Shown here piece by piece: positions 21,351 through 28,233 of a stretch of 39,613 nucleotides of DNA. The number at the start of each line of letters is the position of its first letter. The stretch's first letter is position 1. The notes under the pieces are model-generated. The model saw only the letters and a program-made list of their open reading frames with translations, was not told the DNA's origin and made no database searches. Origin of the DNA: a virus; the IMG/VR virus record IMGVR_UViG_3300045970_000995, positions 1 to 39,613 of that record; one strand, 5' to 3'. Made by a program: the position numbers and the translations under genes.

Positions 21351-21898
21351 GCGTGCCGAACTTTGAGGATTGCACCATCGGTCAGGTGGTCAAGGGCAAC
21401 GTCGTACATATCTACCCGACCCGCCCGCCGCGCCCACGCATCGTCATTCAGCCCGGCCCTGACTGCATCGACGACGCCCAGAAGCTGCGCCTGCGCGAAT
21501 TGGTGGCGGAAGTAGTGCGCCTCGAAACCATGCTGCGCAGCACCCCCAAGCGCCACGCCGCGGTGTGGGGTGCGCTCACCGCCAAGGCCCGCGTCACCAG
21601 CTATCACCTGATCCCGGCGGCGCTGTTCGCGCGCGCCGAGGCCTACCTGCTGACCTGGGGCGCCCGCCTGCGCGCCCTCGAAGCCGCGCCGGCCAAGGAT
21701 CCGGACTGGCGCAACGCCAAGTACCGCTTCATCCATGCCGCCGCCAAGGAAGCCGATCGCGCCACCGATCTGCCGCGACTGCTGGTCGAACGCTACAGCG
21801 GTCGCTCGCTCAAGGATTTGTCTTCCCTCGAACTCGAATCGGTCTATCGCATCGTCGATAGCTGGAAGCGGGTTGCGCGCCGTGCCGGCGCCCTTTAG
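21347..21898 (+). CDS. ORF6C-like phage regulatory protein
   Basis: The 183-aa protein overlaps the repressor stop (ATGA). Residues about 40-110 (QKLRLRELVAEVVRLETMLR, KARVTSYHLIPAALFARAEA, YLLTWGARL) resemble the ORF6C domain found in phage regulators and antirepressors. The end (RYSGRSLKDLSSLELESVYR, IVDSWKR) matches a tail found in related Mu-like phage proteins. It probably modulates the lysogeny decision with the repressor. A lysogenic role is inferred from co-transcription. Confidence 0.6.
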   Translation: MSVPNFEDCTIGQVVKGNVVHIYPTRPPRPRIVIQPGPDCIDDAQKLRLRELVAEVVRLETMLRSTPKRHAAVWGALTAKARVTSYHLIPAALFARAEAYLLTWGARLRALEAAPAKDPDWRNAKYRFIHAAAKEADRATDLPRLLVERYSGRSLKDLSSLELESVYRIVDSWKRVARRAGAL

Positions 21899-21974
21899 CC
21901 TTTGCCCCGCAGGGTGTGGAGGCGCAGCCGCCACGGCAAATCGAGGGCTCGGTCCTAGCTAAGAAAGGTCTGCC

Positions 21975-22304
21975 ATGATGAGTGTTATTGCTGGTTTGCT
22001 GCCCCTGGGCATCGTCGCTCTGGTGGTCTTTTTGATCGTATCCGGTTTCATGAAGGGGCTGCATGGCGTGAAAGGCACGCACATCTGTCCTCAATGCGGG
22101 ACGCGCGCCGAACCACGAACCGAAACGCGCGGCAGCATCTGGATTGAAGTGGTGCTTTGGCTATGTTTGATTGTTCCTGGCCTGATTTACTCGATTTGGC
22201 GCCTCACGTCTCGCTACCAGGCCTGCCCGGCCTGCCACCACGCCGGCATGATTCCCATCGACTCGCCGATCGGCAGGCAACTCGCCGAGCGCTTTCCGCG
22301 GTGA
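21975..22304 (+). CDS. Two-span membrane protein with split zinc ribbon
   Basis: This 109-aa protein has a membrane helix at residues about 5-27 (GLLPLGIVALVVFLIVSGFM), a CPQC pair (39-42), a second membrane segment (IEVVLWLCLIVPGLIYSIWR) and a second CPAC pair (about 84-87). The two pairs could join into one zinc ribbon at the membrane surface. The VPGLIYSIWRL motif is shared with small UPF0057/Pmp3-like proteins. Function is unknown; a superinfection-exclusion role is possible for a lysogeny-operon membrane protein. Confidence 0.65.
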   Translation: MMSVIAGLLPLGIVALVVFLIVSGFMKGLHGVKGTHICPQCGTRAEPRTETRGSIWIEVVLWLCLIVPGLIYSIWRLTSRYQACPACHHAGMIPIDSPIGRQLAERFPR

Positions 22305-22373
22305 CACCACAGATAACCCAGGCTCACCCAGCGAGCCAGCGACGATTTAGCATTCATTGATCAGGGAGCCGAA

Positions 22374-23273
22374 ATGGCGGAATTTGTCTTTGATAGCGTT
22401 CATCAGTTTTATTGGTCAAACCGCCAACCCGTGCCAATTGCCGAGGTGGCGGATACGCTGCTCGCCCTGGAACGAGTCGTCCGCTGCAGTCCGAAAGTGC
22501 TGGCAGCACTCACCCAAACGGAGATTGCCGGTCTTGAGGTCTATGTCAGTGCGATAGAATCGGGCAGTCTTCTCGAAACGATCGCGATCAGGCTGTTGTT
22601 CAAGGATGAAGAAAATCTCAACAAGTTTCTCGACAGGATCAGGGGTAACGCACTTCAGCCCGGTATGACACGCAATCTATTGATCGGTACCGTCTTTGCC
22701 TCCTTGGTTGGCTATGGTGCATGGCTTGCCGCAAAAGTCAGCAACCCGCCGGGGCAAACAACCATCAACGCCAGCAACAACACCATCATCAATCTCGGTG
22801 CCGGTCAGGTCGAACTGACGCCTGAAGCCTTTCGTGCGATCGTCGAAGCTGCCGTGGCGGACAAGAAGGACCTCGCGAAAAGCGCCGTGCGGCTATTCAA
22901 CCCGGCGCGTGCCGACGCGCAGGCCAGCATCGTGATTGACGGGAACGAGGCGACGACGTTTTCACCGGCGGTGATTTCCGCCACGCCACGCACTATCGAG
23001 AAGGTTAAGGATGAGCGTGTGGAGCATCTCATGGATGTCGATCTGCAGATTCGGGCAACCGACCTCGACAGTCTCAGTCGCGGCTGGGCAGCCTTGATTC
23101 CAGGACATATCGACCGCAGGGTGAAGCTCAAGCTCGAACCTGATGTGAAACCAATCGATATCGCCGACAAGTTTTCGGTGCGCGCTGATGTGTCCGTGTA
23201 TTACCGCCAGGATCGGTCCGGCAAGAAGATCGTCCCCGACTACATCCTGCTGCATCGCATCGTCAAGGATTAG
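22374..23273 (+). CDS. Membrane-anchored accessory protein of unknown function
   Basis: The 299-aa protein has an N-terminal soluble region (VFDSVHQFYWSNRQPVPIAE, IAGLEVYVSAIESGSLLETI), one membrane helix at about 101-121 (NLLIGTVFASLVGYGAWLAA) and a C-terminal beta-rich domain (INASNNTIINLGAGQVELTP; DVDLQIRATDLDSLSRGWAA; DKFSVRADVSVYYRQ). I recall similar proteins in mobile elements ('..GxEVYIxSIESGSLLED') but cannot name the family with confidence. It precedes a strong terminator and lies in the lysogeny operon, so an immunity or exclusion role is plausible. Confidence 0.6.
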   Translation: MAEFVFDSVHQFYWSNRQPVPIAEVADTLLALERVVRCSPKVLAALTQTEIAGLEVYVSAIESGSLLETIAIRLLFKDEENLNKFLDRIRGNALQPGMTRNLLIGTVFASLVGYGAWLAAKVSNPPGQTTINASNNTIINLGAGQVELTPEAFRAIVEAAVADKKDLAKSAVRLFNPARADAQASIVIDGNEATTFSPAVISATPRTIEKVKDERVEHLMDVDLQIRATDLDSLSRGWAALIPGHIDRRVKLKLEPDVKPIDIADKFSVRADVSVYYRQDRSGKKIVPDYILLHRIVKD

Positions 23274-23401
23274 CGGACGAGGCATAAAACGTCCGCCAGC
23301 GCGTTTTCATCACTCGCTGGCAACCTTTGCCTGACTTCGCGCCGTTGGCCGGTTTATAAACCCGGCAAAGCCGCTTGGCGGGGGATTGTCGCAACAACCA
23401 T

Positions 23402-23441
23402 CCGGCCACATTGCCGTCTTTGGCAAAGTGGCCGGCTTTTT
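23402..23441 (+). terminator. Strong intrinsic terminator after the 299-aa gene
   Basis: CCGGCCACATTGCC (23402-23415) pairs with GGCAAAGTGGCCGG (23422-23435) at 13 of 14 positions across a six-base loop, followed by CTTTTT. It is the best intrinsic terminator in the window and should end the repressor operon. Only 17 bases separate it from the next ATG (23459). A further imperfect hairpin (GCCGG...CCCGGC) lies just upstream at about 23348-23367. Confidence 0.85.
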
Positions 23442-23458
23442 GATCCAGTGGAGTCGCA

Positions 23459-23635
23459 ATGGCTGAGCCTAAAAAACCGATCGTGAATCGCCCGCAACAG
23501 CAACCGCAACCGGCGCGACAGCGCTCCGAATTTGCCGAATCGGGTAGAGTGCGAAAAAGTGACGTGGTGATCATCACCAACACTGTGCCATCGCCGCCGA
23601 ATCCCCACCAGGGAGGCGGAAAAGGAAAAAAATGA
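23459..23635 (+). CDS. 58-aa proline/glutamine-rich small protein
   Basis: An ATG at 23459 with GGAG upstream opens a 58-codon frame (MAEPKKPIVNRPQQQPQPAR, then FAESGRVRKSDVVIITNTVP). The product is disordered and proline-rich, ending in a lysine run. Its stop overlaps the start of the SLATT-like gene as ATGA, so the two are almost certainly a pair. It is too short and polar to assign. Confidence 0.65.
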   Translation: MAEPKKPIVNRPQQQPQPARQRSEFAESGRVRKSDVVIITNTVPSPPNPHQGGGKGKK

Positions 23636-24174
23636 ACCCAGCCGAAATGGACGATCACGAATACAGCCTGCTCTTCGATGTGCGTCGATCCATCCGTTAC
23701 CATGATCGGCGCCGTGCGTTCTTCGAACACATGCACCAGCTGACCGGAGGCATGACGGTGCTACTTTCCGGATCGGTACTGTTTGACTTGGCCAAGCCGG
23801 GTGAGACGGCCAGCTGGCTATTGGCGCTGGCGGCGACCGCAGCAGTATTGTCCGCCTGGGACATTGCTGTCGGCTACGCCGCATGTGCCGCGCACCATCA
23901 CGGCCTGCGTGGCCGCTTTGCTGCACTGGAGATCGCTATTCTCAACGGCGATAGCAACGCGGCTAGCTGGGCTGCCTACCAACGTGAACGTCTGTTAATC
24001 GAGCAGGATGAGCCGCCCGTTTATCGGGCACTGGATCTGTTGTGTCATAACGAACTATTGGTCGCGGAAGCTGGTCGCCGCGATGGCGACAATGCCGAGC
24101 ATTTATGGACCGTATCAACCTGGCAACGCATGACGCGGCACCTGCTCCACTGGGGCGACATCGCCACACATTAA
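23632..24174 (+). CDS. SLATT-like two-helix membrane protein
   Basis: The 180-aa protein has an N-terminal amphipathic helix (LLFDVRRSIRYHDRRRAFFE), two membrane helices (about 40-55 and 60-85, TVLLSGSVLFDLA and WLLALAATAAVLSAWDIAVG), and a helical cytoplasmic tail. This layout, including the 'RR.IRYH..RR.F' start, resembles SLATT-type membrane proteins known as pore-forming effectors of bacterial conflict systems. I recall similar genes in other Mu-like phages near the repressor. A role in defence against other phages is inference. A 78-bp gap without terminator leads to the protease gene. Confidence 0.6.
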   Translation: MNPAEMDDHEYSLLFDVRRSIRYHDRRRAFFEHMHQLTGGMTVLLSGSVLFDLAKPGETASWLLALAATAAVLSAWDIAVGYAACAAHHHGLRGRFAALEIAILNGDSNAASWAAYQRERLLIEQDEPPVYRALDLLCHNELLVAEAGRRDGDNAEHLWTVSTWQRMTRHLLHWGDIATH

Positions 24175-24252
24175 TTTTTTTGGGTAGGGAGTTCGCAAAG
24201 CCCGCATAAAGTGACATCCGTCATTTAGTCCCCGCGCGTCAGGACCGCCACC

Positions 24253-25401
24253 ATGCGGTCCATGAACACACCCAAACCCCTGCAGATTTTCCGCGCCGGT
24301 CGCCACGTCGCCATGAGTGGCCAGGCGCTCGACTTCTCCGCCGCCGATCTGGCGGCCACCGCCAAGGCTTACGATCCGGCCAAACACGAAGCGCCCCTGG
24401 TGGTCGGTCACCCGACCACCGATGGTCCGGCCTACGGCTGGGTCAAGACGCTGGGTTTCAGTGACGGCCTGCAGGCGACCCCTGACCAGGTCGATCCGGC
24501 CTTTGCCGAACTGGTGACCGCCGGCCGTTACAAGAAGATCAGCGCCAGCTTCTTCGCTCCCAACTCCCCGCAAAACCCCGTCCCTGGCGTTTATTACCTG
24601 CGCCATGTCGGTTTCCTCGGCGCCACGCCGCCGGCGGTCAAGGGTTTACGCACCCCAGCCTTCGCCGCCGACCAGGAGGGCATCGTGCATTTCTCCGATT
24701 CCGAACAAGACGACGTGGACAACGCCAGCCTCTGGCGCCGCCTGCGTGAATTCATCATCGGCAAGTTCTCCATTGCCGAAGCCGACCAGGTCGCCCCGGA
24801 ATACCTGGTCAAGAGCCTCGAACAATCTGCCCAGCAAGAAGTGCTCGAAGCGCAACAAGAGGCTGCCGATCCGGCTGCCACCGCCTCCGGCATCTCGCCG
24901 GACTTTGCCGAATCCATCCACCAGGAGACCCGAGTGACCCCTCAAGAAAAAGCCGCGCTGGAGGCCGAGAACGCCCAGCTCAAATCCCGTTTGGCCGAAG
25001 CCGACGCCCGCGACCAGGTAGCCCGCCTGGCAGCGACCCGCGCCCATCACGCCAGCTTCGCCGAAGCGCTGGTGCAGTCCGGCCAGCTCGCTCCCGGCAT
25101 CGCCCCGGTCATCGTCGCCTCGCTCGATGCCATCGCCGCTCACCAGGGCACGGTGCTCGAATTCGGCGAAGGCGAAGCCAAGAAGCCGCTGGCCACCGCC
25201 CTCATGGAGGCCCTAAAGAGCGCCCCCAAAGTTATCGAATTCGGCGAAGTGTCGCGCGACAGCGGCGCCGCCCCCACCAATCTCAAGGATCCGCAAGCCA
25301 TCGTCGATGCTGCCCGCAAGCTGCAGGCAGAACGCGAGGCGGCCGGCACCACCGTGAGTTTCGCCGAGGCGGTTGCCTTGGTCACCACCGCTCAATCCTA
25401 A
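24253..25401 (+). CDS. I: Phage protease/scaffold (Mu gpI-like)
   Basis: The 382-aa protein is the Mu I-type prohead protease, made as a fusion with scaffold. The protease part covers roughly residues 1-145: PKPLQIFRAGRHVAMSGQAL, DPAKHEAPLVVGHPTTDGPA, then YKKISASFFAPNS and the LRHVGFLGATPPAVKGL motif of the family. After residue about 165 comes an acidic helical scaffold with ALEAENAQLKSRLAEADARD. An in-frame internal start at residue 228 is described separately. The ATG at 24253 has AGGA eight bases upstream; 24262 is an alternative. Canonically it follows gene G, but here it follows an accessory gene. Confidence 0.9.
   Translation: MRSMNTPKPLQIFRAGRHVAMSGQALDFSAADLAATAKAYDPAKHEAPLVVGHPTTDGPAYGWVKTLGFSDGLQATPDQVDPAFAELVTAGRYKKISASFFAPNSPQNPVPGVYYLRHVGFLGATPPAVKGLRTPAFAADQEGIVHFSDSEQDDVDNASLWRRLREFIIGKFSIAEADQVAPEYLVKSLEQSAQQEVLEAQQEAADPAATASGISPDFAESIHQETRVTPQEKAALEAENAQLKSRLAEADARDQVARLAATRAHHASFAEALVQSGQLAPGIAPVIVASLDAIAAHQGTVLEFGEGEAKKPLATALMEALKSAPKVIEFGEVSRDSGAAPTNLKDPQAIVDAARKLQAEREAAGTTVSFAEAVALVTTAQS
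24934..25401 (+). CDS. Z: Nested in-frame scaffold protein from an internal GTG
   Basis: Inside the protease gene, AGGAGA (24923-24928) sits five bases before a GTG at 24934 in the same frame. Translation from there would give a 155-aa scaffold alone (MTPQEKAALEAENAQLKSRL and on). Mu and lambda both make such a nested scaffold (Z; Nu3). The site quality is high for a position inside a gene, which supports real use. Confidence 0.65.
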   Translation: MTPQEKAALEAENAQLKSRLAEADARDQVARLAATRAHHASFAEALVQSGQLAPGIAPVIVASLDAIAAHQGTVLEFGEGEAKKPLATALMEALKSAPKVIEFGEVSRDSGAAPTNLKDPQAIVDAARKLQAEREAAGTTVSFAEAVALVTTAQS

Positions 25402-25410
25402 GGAGCTGCC

Positions 25411-25785
25411 ATGAGCAACCCGTCCCTGCTTAAGAACATGATCGCCGGTGCGGCGATCAACGCCTTCACCCTGGTGAAGTTTTCTGCGGCTGACACCGTC
25501 GTCACCGCCGCCGCTGCCACCGACTCCATCATCGGCGTCACCAATGAAGTAGCGCCGGCTTCCGGCGAACGCTGCGACATCATCGTCGAAGGCATCGCCT
25601 TCATCACTGCTGGCGCCGCTATCGCCCTGGGCGCCCTGCTCACCGCCGATGCCTCCGGCCGTGTCGTCACTGTCGCGCCGGCCGCCGGCACCAACAACCG
25701 CATCATCGGTATTGCCTTCGAAGCCGCTGCCGCTGCTGGCGACGTCATCCGCGTCTTGCTCACCGCCGGCTCGTATCAGGGCTAA
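25411..25785 (+). CDS. DUF2190 capsid decoration-like protein
   Basis: The 124-aa protein (MSNPSLLKNMIAGAAINAFT, VTAAAATDSIIGVTNEVAPA, then RCDIIVEGIAFITAGAAIAL) matches DUF2190, small head proteins found between scaffold and major capsid. Family members decorate or stabilise the capsid. It has an AAGGAG site just upstream. Confidence 0.85.
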   Translation: MSNPSLLKNMIAGAAINAFTLVKFSAADTVVTAAAATDSIIGVTNEVAPASGERCDIIVEGIAFITAGAAIALGALLTADASGRVVTVAPAAGTNNRIIGIAFEAAAAAGDVIRVLLTAGSYQG

Positions 25786-25812
25786 TCGTTTTTCCGCAAA
25801 AAGGAGCTTTCC

Positions 25813-26892
25813 ATGAAACAGCTTTTCCGCAGCGCCTTCCCCACCTGGCAAATGGCCGTTGTCACCCTCCTGGTCCTCGGCCTTGCCGCCGCCGTCGGTC
25901 TCGGTGTTTTGCCGCACGAAGCCCTGCTCGGCGCCGCCCTGATCGGTTCGACCACCCAATTCCCGGTTAACCCGGAATTGACCGCAATCGCCATCGGCTA
26001 CAAGAACCGCGACGTCGATCTGATCGCCGACCAGGTCTTGCCGCGGGTCTACAAGGGCGCCAAGAAGTTCGCCTACACCAAGTACAACCAGGCCGACGGT
26101 TACACCGTGCCGAGTACGAAAGTCGGCCGCAAGTCCGAGCCGACGATGGTCGATTTCGGTGGCACCCTGGTGCAAGGCGAGTGCGTTGATTGGGGTCTCG
26201 ACGATCTGATTCCGAACGACGAAATGGAAGCCTGGTCGGCCATGACCAAGCCGGCCGGCGCCGTCAGCCCGATGGCCAAGAGCGTCAGCCTCCTCACCGG
26301 CCTGATCCTGCTCGATCGCGAGATTCGCGTCGCCAACACCGTCTTCGCCACCGGCAGCTACGCCAGCACCTCGACGCTGTCCGGTACCAGCCAGTGGTCG
26401 GACTTCACCAACAGCAACCCGATCGATGCCATCCTCACGGCGCTCGACACGCCGCTGTTCCGCCCCAACACGATGATCATCGGCGAAGCGGTATGGACCA
26501 AGCTGCGCCAGCATCCGAAAGTGGTGCAGTCGATCTACGGCTCCGCCACCACTGCCGGTGTCGTCTCCCGCGACCAGCTCGCCAACGTTCTGGAGATCAA
26601 GAACCTGCTGGTCGGTGTCGGTTTCTACAACACCGCCAAAAAGGGCCAGACGCCGACTTACTCCCGCGTCTGGGGCAAGCATGCAGCGTTGCTCTATGTC
26701 TCCGAAGACATGGCCAATGCCGATCAGCCGACCTTCGGCTTTACCGCCCAGTTCGGCACCCGCATTGCCGGCGAGATCGCCGAGCCGAAGAGCGGACTGC
26801 GCGGCGGCAACCGCATCCGTGTCGGTGAGTCGGTGCAGGAAGTGATCGCCTCGAACGACATGGGCTACCTGTACGCCAACGCCGTCGCTTAA
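25813..26892 (+). CDS. T: Major capsid protein with hydrophobic N-terminal extension
   Basis: The 359-aa protein is the capsid subunit. It has the pattern of Mu-like/siphophage major head proteins: FPVNPELTAIAIGYKNRDVD, YKGAKKFAYTKYN, RPNTMIIGEAVWTKLRQHPK, then SRVWGKHAALLYVSED and the closing IRVGESVQEVIASNDMGYL. Residues 1-45 are unusual: WQMAVVTLLVLGLAAAVGLG looks like a membrane helix. AAGGAG before the ATG at 25813 supports that start, so the extension is probably made and may be cut by the prohead protease. A terminator follows. Confidence 0.9.
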   Translation: MKQLFRSAFPTWQMAVVTLLVLGLAAAVGLGVLPHEALLGAALIGSTTQFPVNPELTAIAIGYKNRDVDLIADQVLPRVYKGAKKFAYTKYNQADGYTVPSTKVGRKSEPTMVDFGGTLVQGECVDWGLDDLIPNDEMEAWSAMTKPAGAVSPMAKSVSLLTGLILLDREIRVANTVFATGSYASTSTLSGTSQWSDFTNSNPIDAILTALDTPLFRPNTMIIGEAVWTKLRQHPKVVQSIYGSATTAGVVSRDQLANVLEIKNLLVGVGFYNTAKKGQTPTYSRVWGKHAALLYVSEDMANADQPTFGFTAQFGTRIAGEIAEPKSGLRGGNRIRVGESVQEVIASNDMGYLYANAVA

Positions 26893-26918
26893 CAAATATC
26901 CCCCCGCCGCAGTGCCTC

Positions 26919-26946
26919 AACCCGGCCGGATTGCCGGCCGGGTTTT
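26919..26946 (+). terminator. Intrinsic terminator after the major capsid gene
   Basis: AACCCGGCCGG (26919-26929), loop ATTG, then CCGGCCGGGTT with two further T residues form a near-perfect 10-11 bp stem. It lies between the capsid gene and the next head gene, a usual place for a partial terminator that keeps capsid output higher than that of downstream genes. Confidence 0.8.
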
Positions 26947-26961
26947 CAAAAGGAGACTTAA

Positions 26962-27132
26962 ATGGCCAAAGCCAAAGTTGCACCCGATACCAAGGTCAGC
27001 ATCACCGCCTCCACCCCCATCATTTACGACGGCGTCCGCTATGAAACCGGCGAGACCTTCGAGATCCGCGAGGTCGACCTGCAGCAGCTGCTCGACAGCA
27101 GTGCCGCCGCCGTTGCCGTACCGGCTGCCTGA
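26962..27132 (+). CDS. Small 56-aa head-region protein
   Basis: AAAGGAGA precedes the ATG at 26962. The 56-aa product (MAKAKVAPDTKVSITASTPI, YDGVRYETGETFEIREVDLQ, then QLLDSSAAAV) is like the small proteins that follow the capsid gene in many Mu-like and lambda-like phages. These read 'V.hdG..Y.pGd.feI.e.da..Ll..GaV'. Role unknown. Confidence 0.8.
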   Translation: MAKAKVAPDTKVSITASTPIIYDGVRYETGETFEIREVDLQQLLDSSAAAVAVPAA

Positions 27133-27141
27133 TCCCTCGAA

Positions 27142-27552
27142 ATGTCTTACGCCACCGCCCAGAACCTGATCGACCGCTTCGGCGCCGACGAGTTGACCCA
27201 GCTCGCCGATCGCGCCAATACCGGCACCTGGGATCCCGCGGTGGTCACAGCCACGCTGCTCGATACCGATGCCGAGATCGATGCCGCCCTGGCCTCGCGC
27301 TACCCGCTGCCGCTGGCGACGACGCCCTTGATCCTGACCGGTATCGCCTGCGATCTGACCCGCTGGCGGCTGTGGTCGAGTGCCGCGCCGGAGCGGGTGC
27401 AGAAGGCTGCTGACAATGCCCGGAAGATGCTGCTGGCCTTCGCCAACGGTGTCATGAGCCTCGGCTTGCCGGATGTTTCCGAACCGACCACGGCGATGCG
27501 CCCGGCCTTCGTGACGCCCGACGCAGTCTTCTCCGGCACGGAGGGTTTCTGA
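27142..27552 (+). CDS. DUF1320 head-tail connector-region protein (gp36-like)
   Basis: The 136-aa protein matches DUF1320: MSYATAQNLIDRFGADELTQ, DTDAEIDAALASRYPLPLAT, TGIACDLTRWRLWS. Family members are thought to act as head-completion or connector proteins. Its stop TGA lies within a direct repeat that flanks an inserted palindromic element separating it from the next gene. Confidence 0.88.
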   Translation: MSYATAQNLIDRFGADELTQLADRANTGTWDPAVVTATLLDTDAEIDAALASRYPLPLATTPLILTGIACDLTRWRLWSSAAPERVQKAADNARKMLLAFANGVMSLGLPDVSEPTTAMRPAFVTPDAVFSGTEGF

Positions 27553-27640
27553 TGCGCGCCGGGCCGCCCCAAGCGCATCGCGTCCCCCTCGGGGGGGCAG
27601 CGAACTGCCTTTGTGAGCGTGGGGGGCAACCCTGATGCGC
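27549..27640. repeat. REP-like palindromic element flanked by 9-bp direct repeats
   Basis: CTGATGCGC occurs at 27549-27557 and again at 27632-27640. Between them lie G/C-run palindromes: TCCCCCTCGGGGGG (centre about 27589) and GGGCCGCCCC plus GTGGGGGGC. The repeat contains the TGATG in which the upstream gene stops and the downstream gene starts, so an 83-bp insertion would leave both genes intact. Similar 'CCGCCCCAAG...CCCCCTCGGGGGGCAGCGAA' sequences are, as I recall, frequent between genes in Betaproteobacteria. Confidence 0.75.
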
Positions 27641-28036
27641 ATTCAGCCCGTTGTCGATCGCCTCGTTACCCAGGTACCGGCCTTGCGCCAGGTGATCAAG
27701 GCGCTCTCCGGCACGCAGCCGTCGAGCTACCCGGCCGCCTATGTGTTCCCGCTGGCCGAGAGCGGCCTGGCCAATGAAGTCTACGGTGGCCACCGGCAGC
27801 GCGTCAATGCCAGCTTCGCCGTCGAGATCATGGTCAAGTCGGCGGCCAGTGCCGCCAGCGGCGGTCCCGCCCAGGAAGCGCTCGAAGACATCCGCGACGC
27901 CGTCGGCACCGCCCTGCGCGGCTGGACGCCGGATACCAACACCGCGCCCTTCGATTTCAAGGCCGGCAAGCTGATCGGCTTCGATGCCGGCCTGGCCATC
28001 TGGCGCGACGAATACGTCACCGATTTCACCGTCTGA
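27635..28036 (+). CDS. Tail terminator-like protein (gp37/DUF1834-like)
   Basis: The 133-aa protein (MRIQPVVDRLVTQVPALRQV, AYVFPLAESGLANEVYGGHR, QRVNASFAVEIMVKS, then GWTPDTNTAPFDFKAGKLIG) resembles phage tail terminator/completion proteins of the gp37 group, which cap the tail and join it to the head. The start at 27635 has little ribosome binding signal of its own. Before the repeat insertion it was probably coupled to the DUF1320 stop. Confidence 0.78.
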   Translation: MRIQPVVDRLVTQVPALRQVIKALSGTQPSSYPAAYVFPLAESGLANEVYGGHRQRVNASFAVEIMVKSAASAASGGPAQEALEDIRDAVGTALRGWTPDTNTAPFDFKAGKLIGFDAGLAIWRDEYVTDFTV

Positions 28037-28050
28037 AAAGGATTTTCCCC

Positions 28051-28233
28051 ATGAGCGATGCCACTCCCGTCCCCGAAGCCAACCCCGAACACGGCGGCAG
28101 TTATATCCGCAACCTCGACGGCACGCTGACCCGCGTCGAGGGACCTCAGCTGACAAATGAGTTGCCAAATGAGTTGCCCGATGCGTTGCCTGGCGACACC
28201 ACGAATCCCCAAGCCTCGAAGGAGGTGATCTAA
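28051..28233 (+). CDS. Small 60-aa protein before the tail tube gene
   Basis: The 60-aa protein reads MSDATPVPEANPEHGGSYIR, NLDGTLTRVEGP. It ends in a repeated LTNELPNELPDALPG segment made by short direct DNA repeats (AATGAGTTGCC). Related short proteins with the GGSYxRxxDGxLxxVE core precede tail genes in many siphophages. An AAGGAG near its end serves the tube gene, whose ATG follows directly. Confidence 0.7.
   Translation: MSDATPVPEANPEHGGSYIRNLDGTLTRVEGPQLTNELPNELPDALPGDTTNPQASKEVI

Noticed and set aside
25213-26895. Open minus-strand frame of 560 codons
   Set aside because: Antisense to the scaffold, DUF2190 and capsid genes. Glycine/aspartate-rich with no recognisable domain.
28141-28190. 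Short direct repeats AATGAGTTGCC in the 60-aa gene
   Set aside because: They are a local in-frame expansion coding NELP repeats, too small to be more than slippage.
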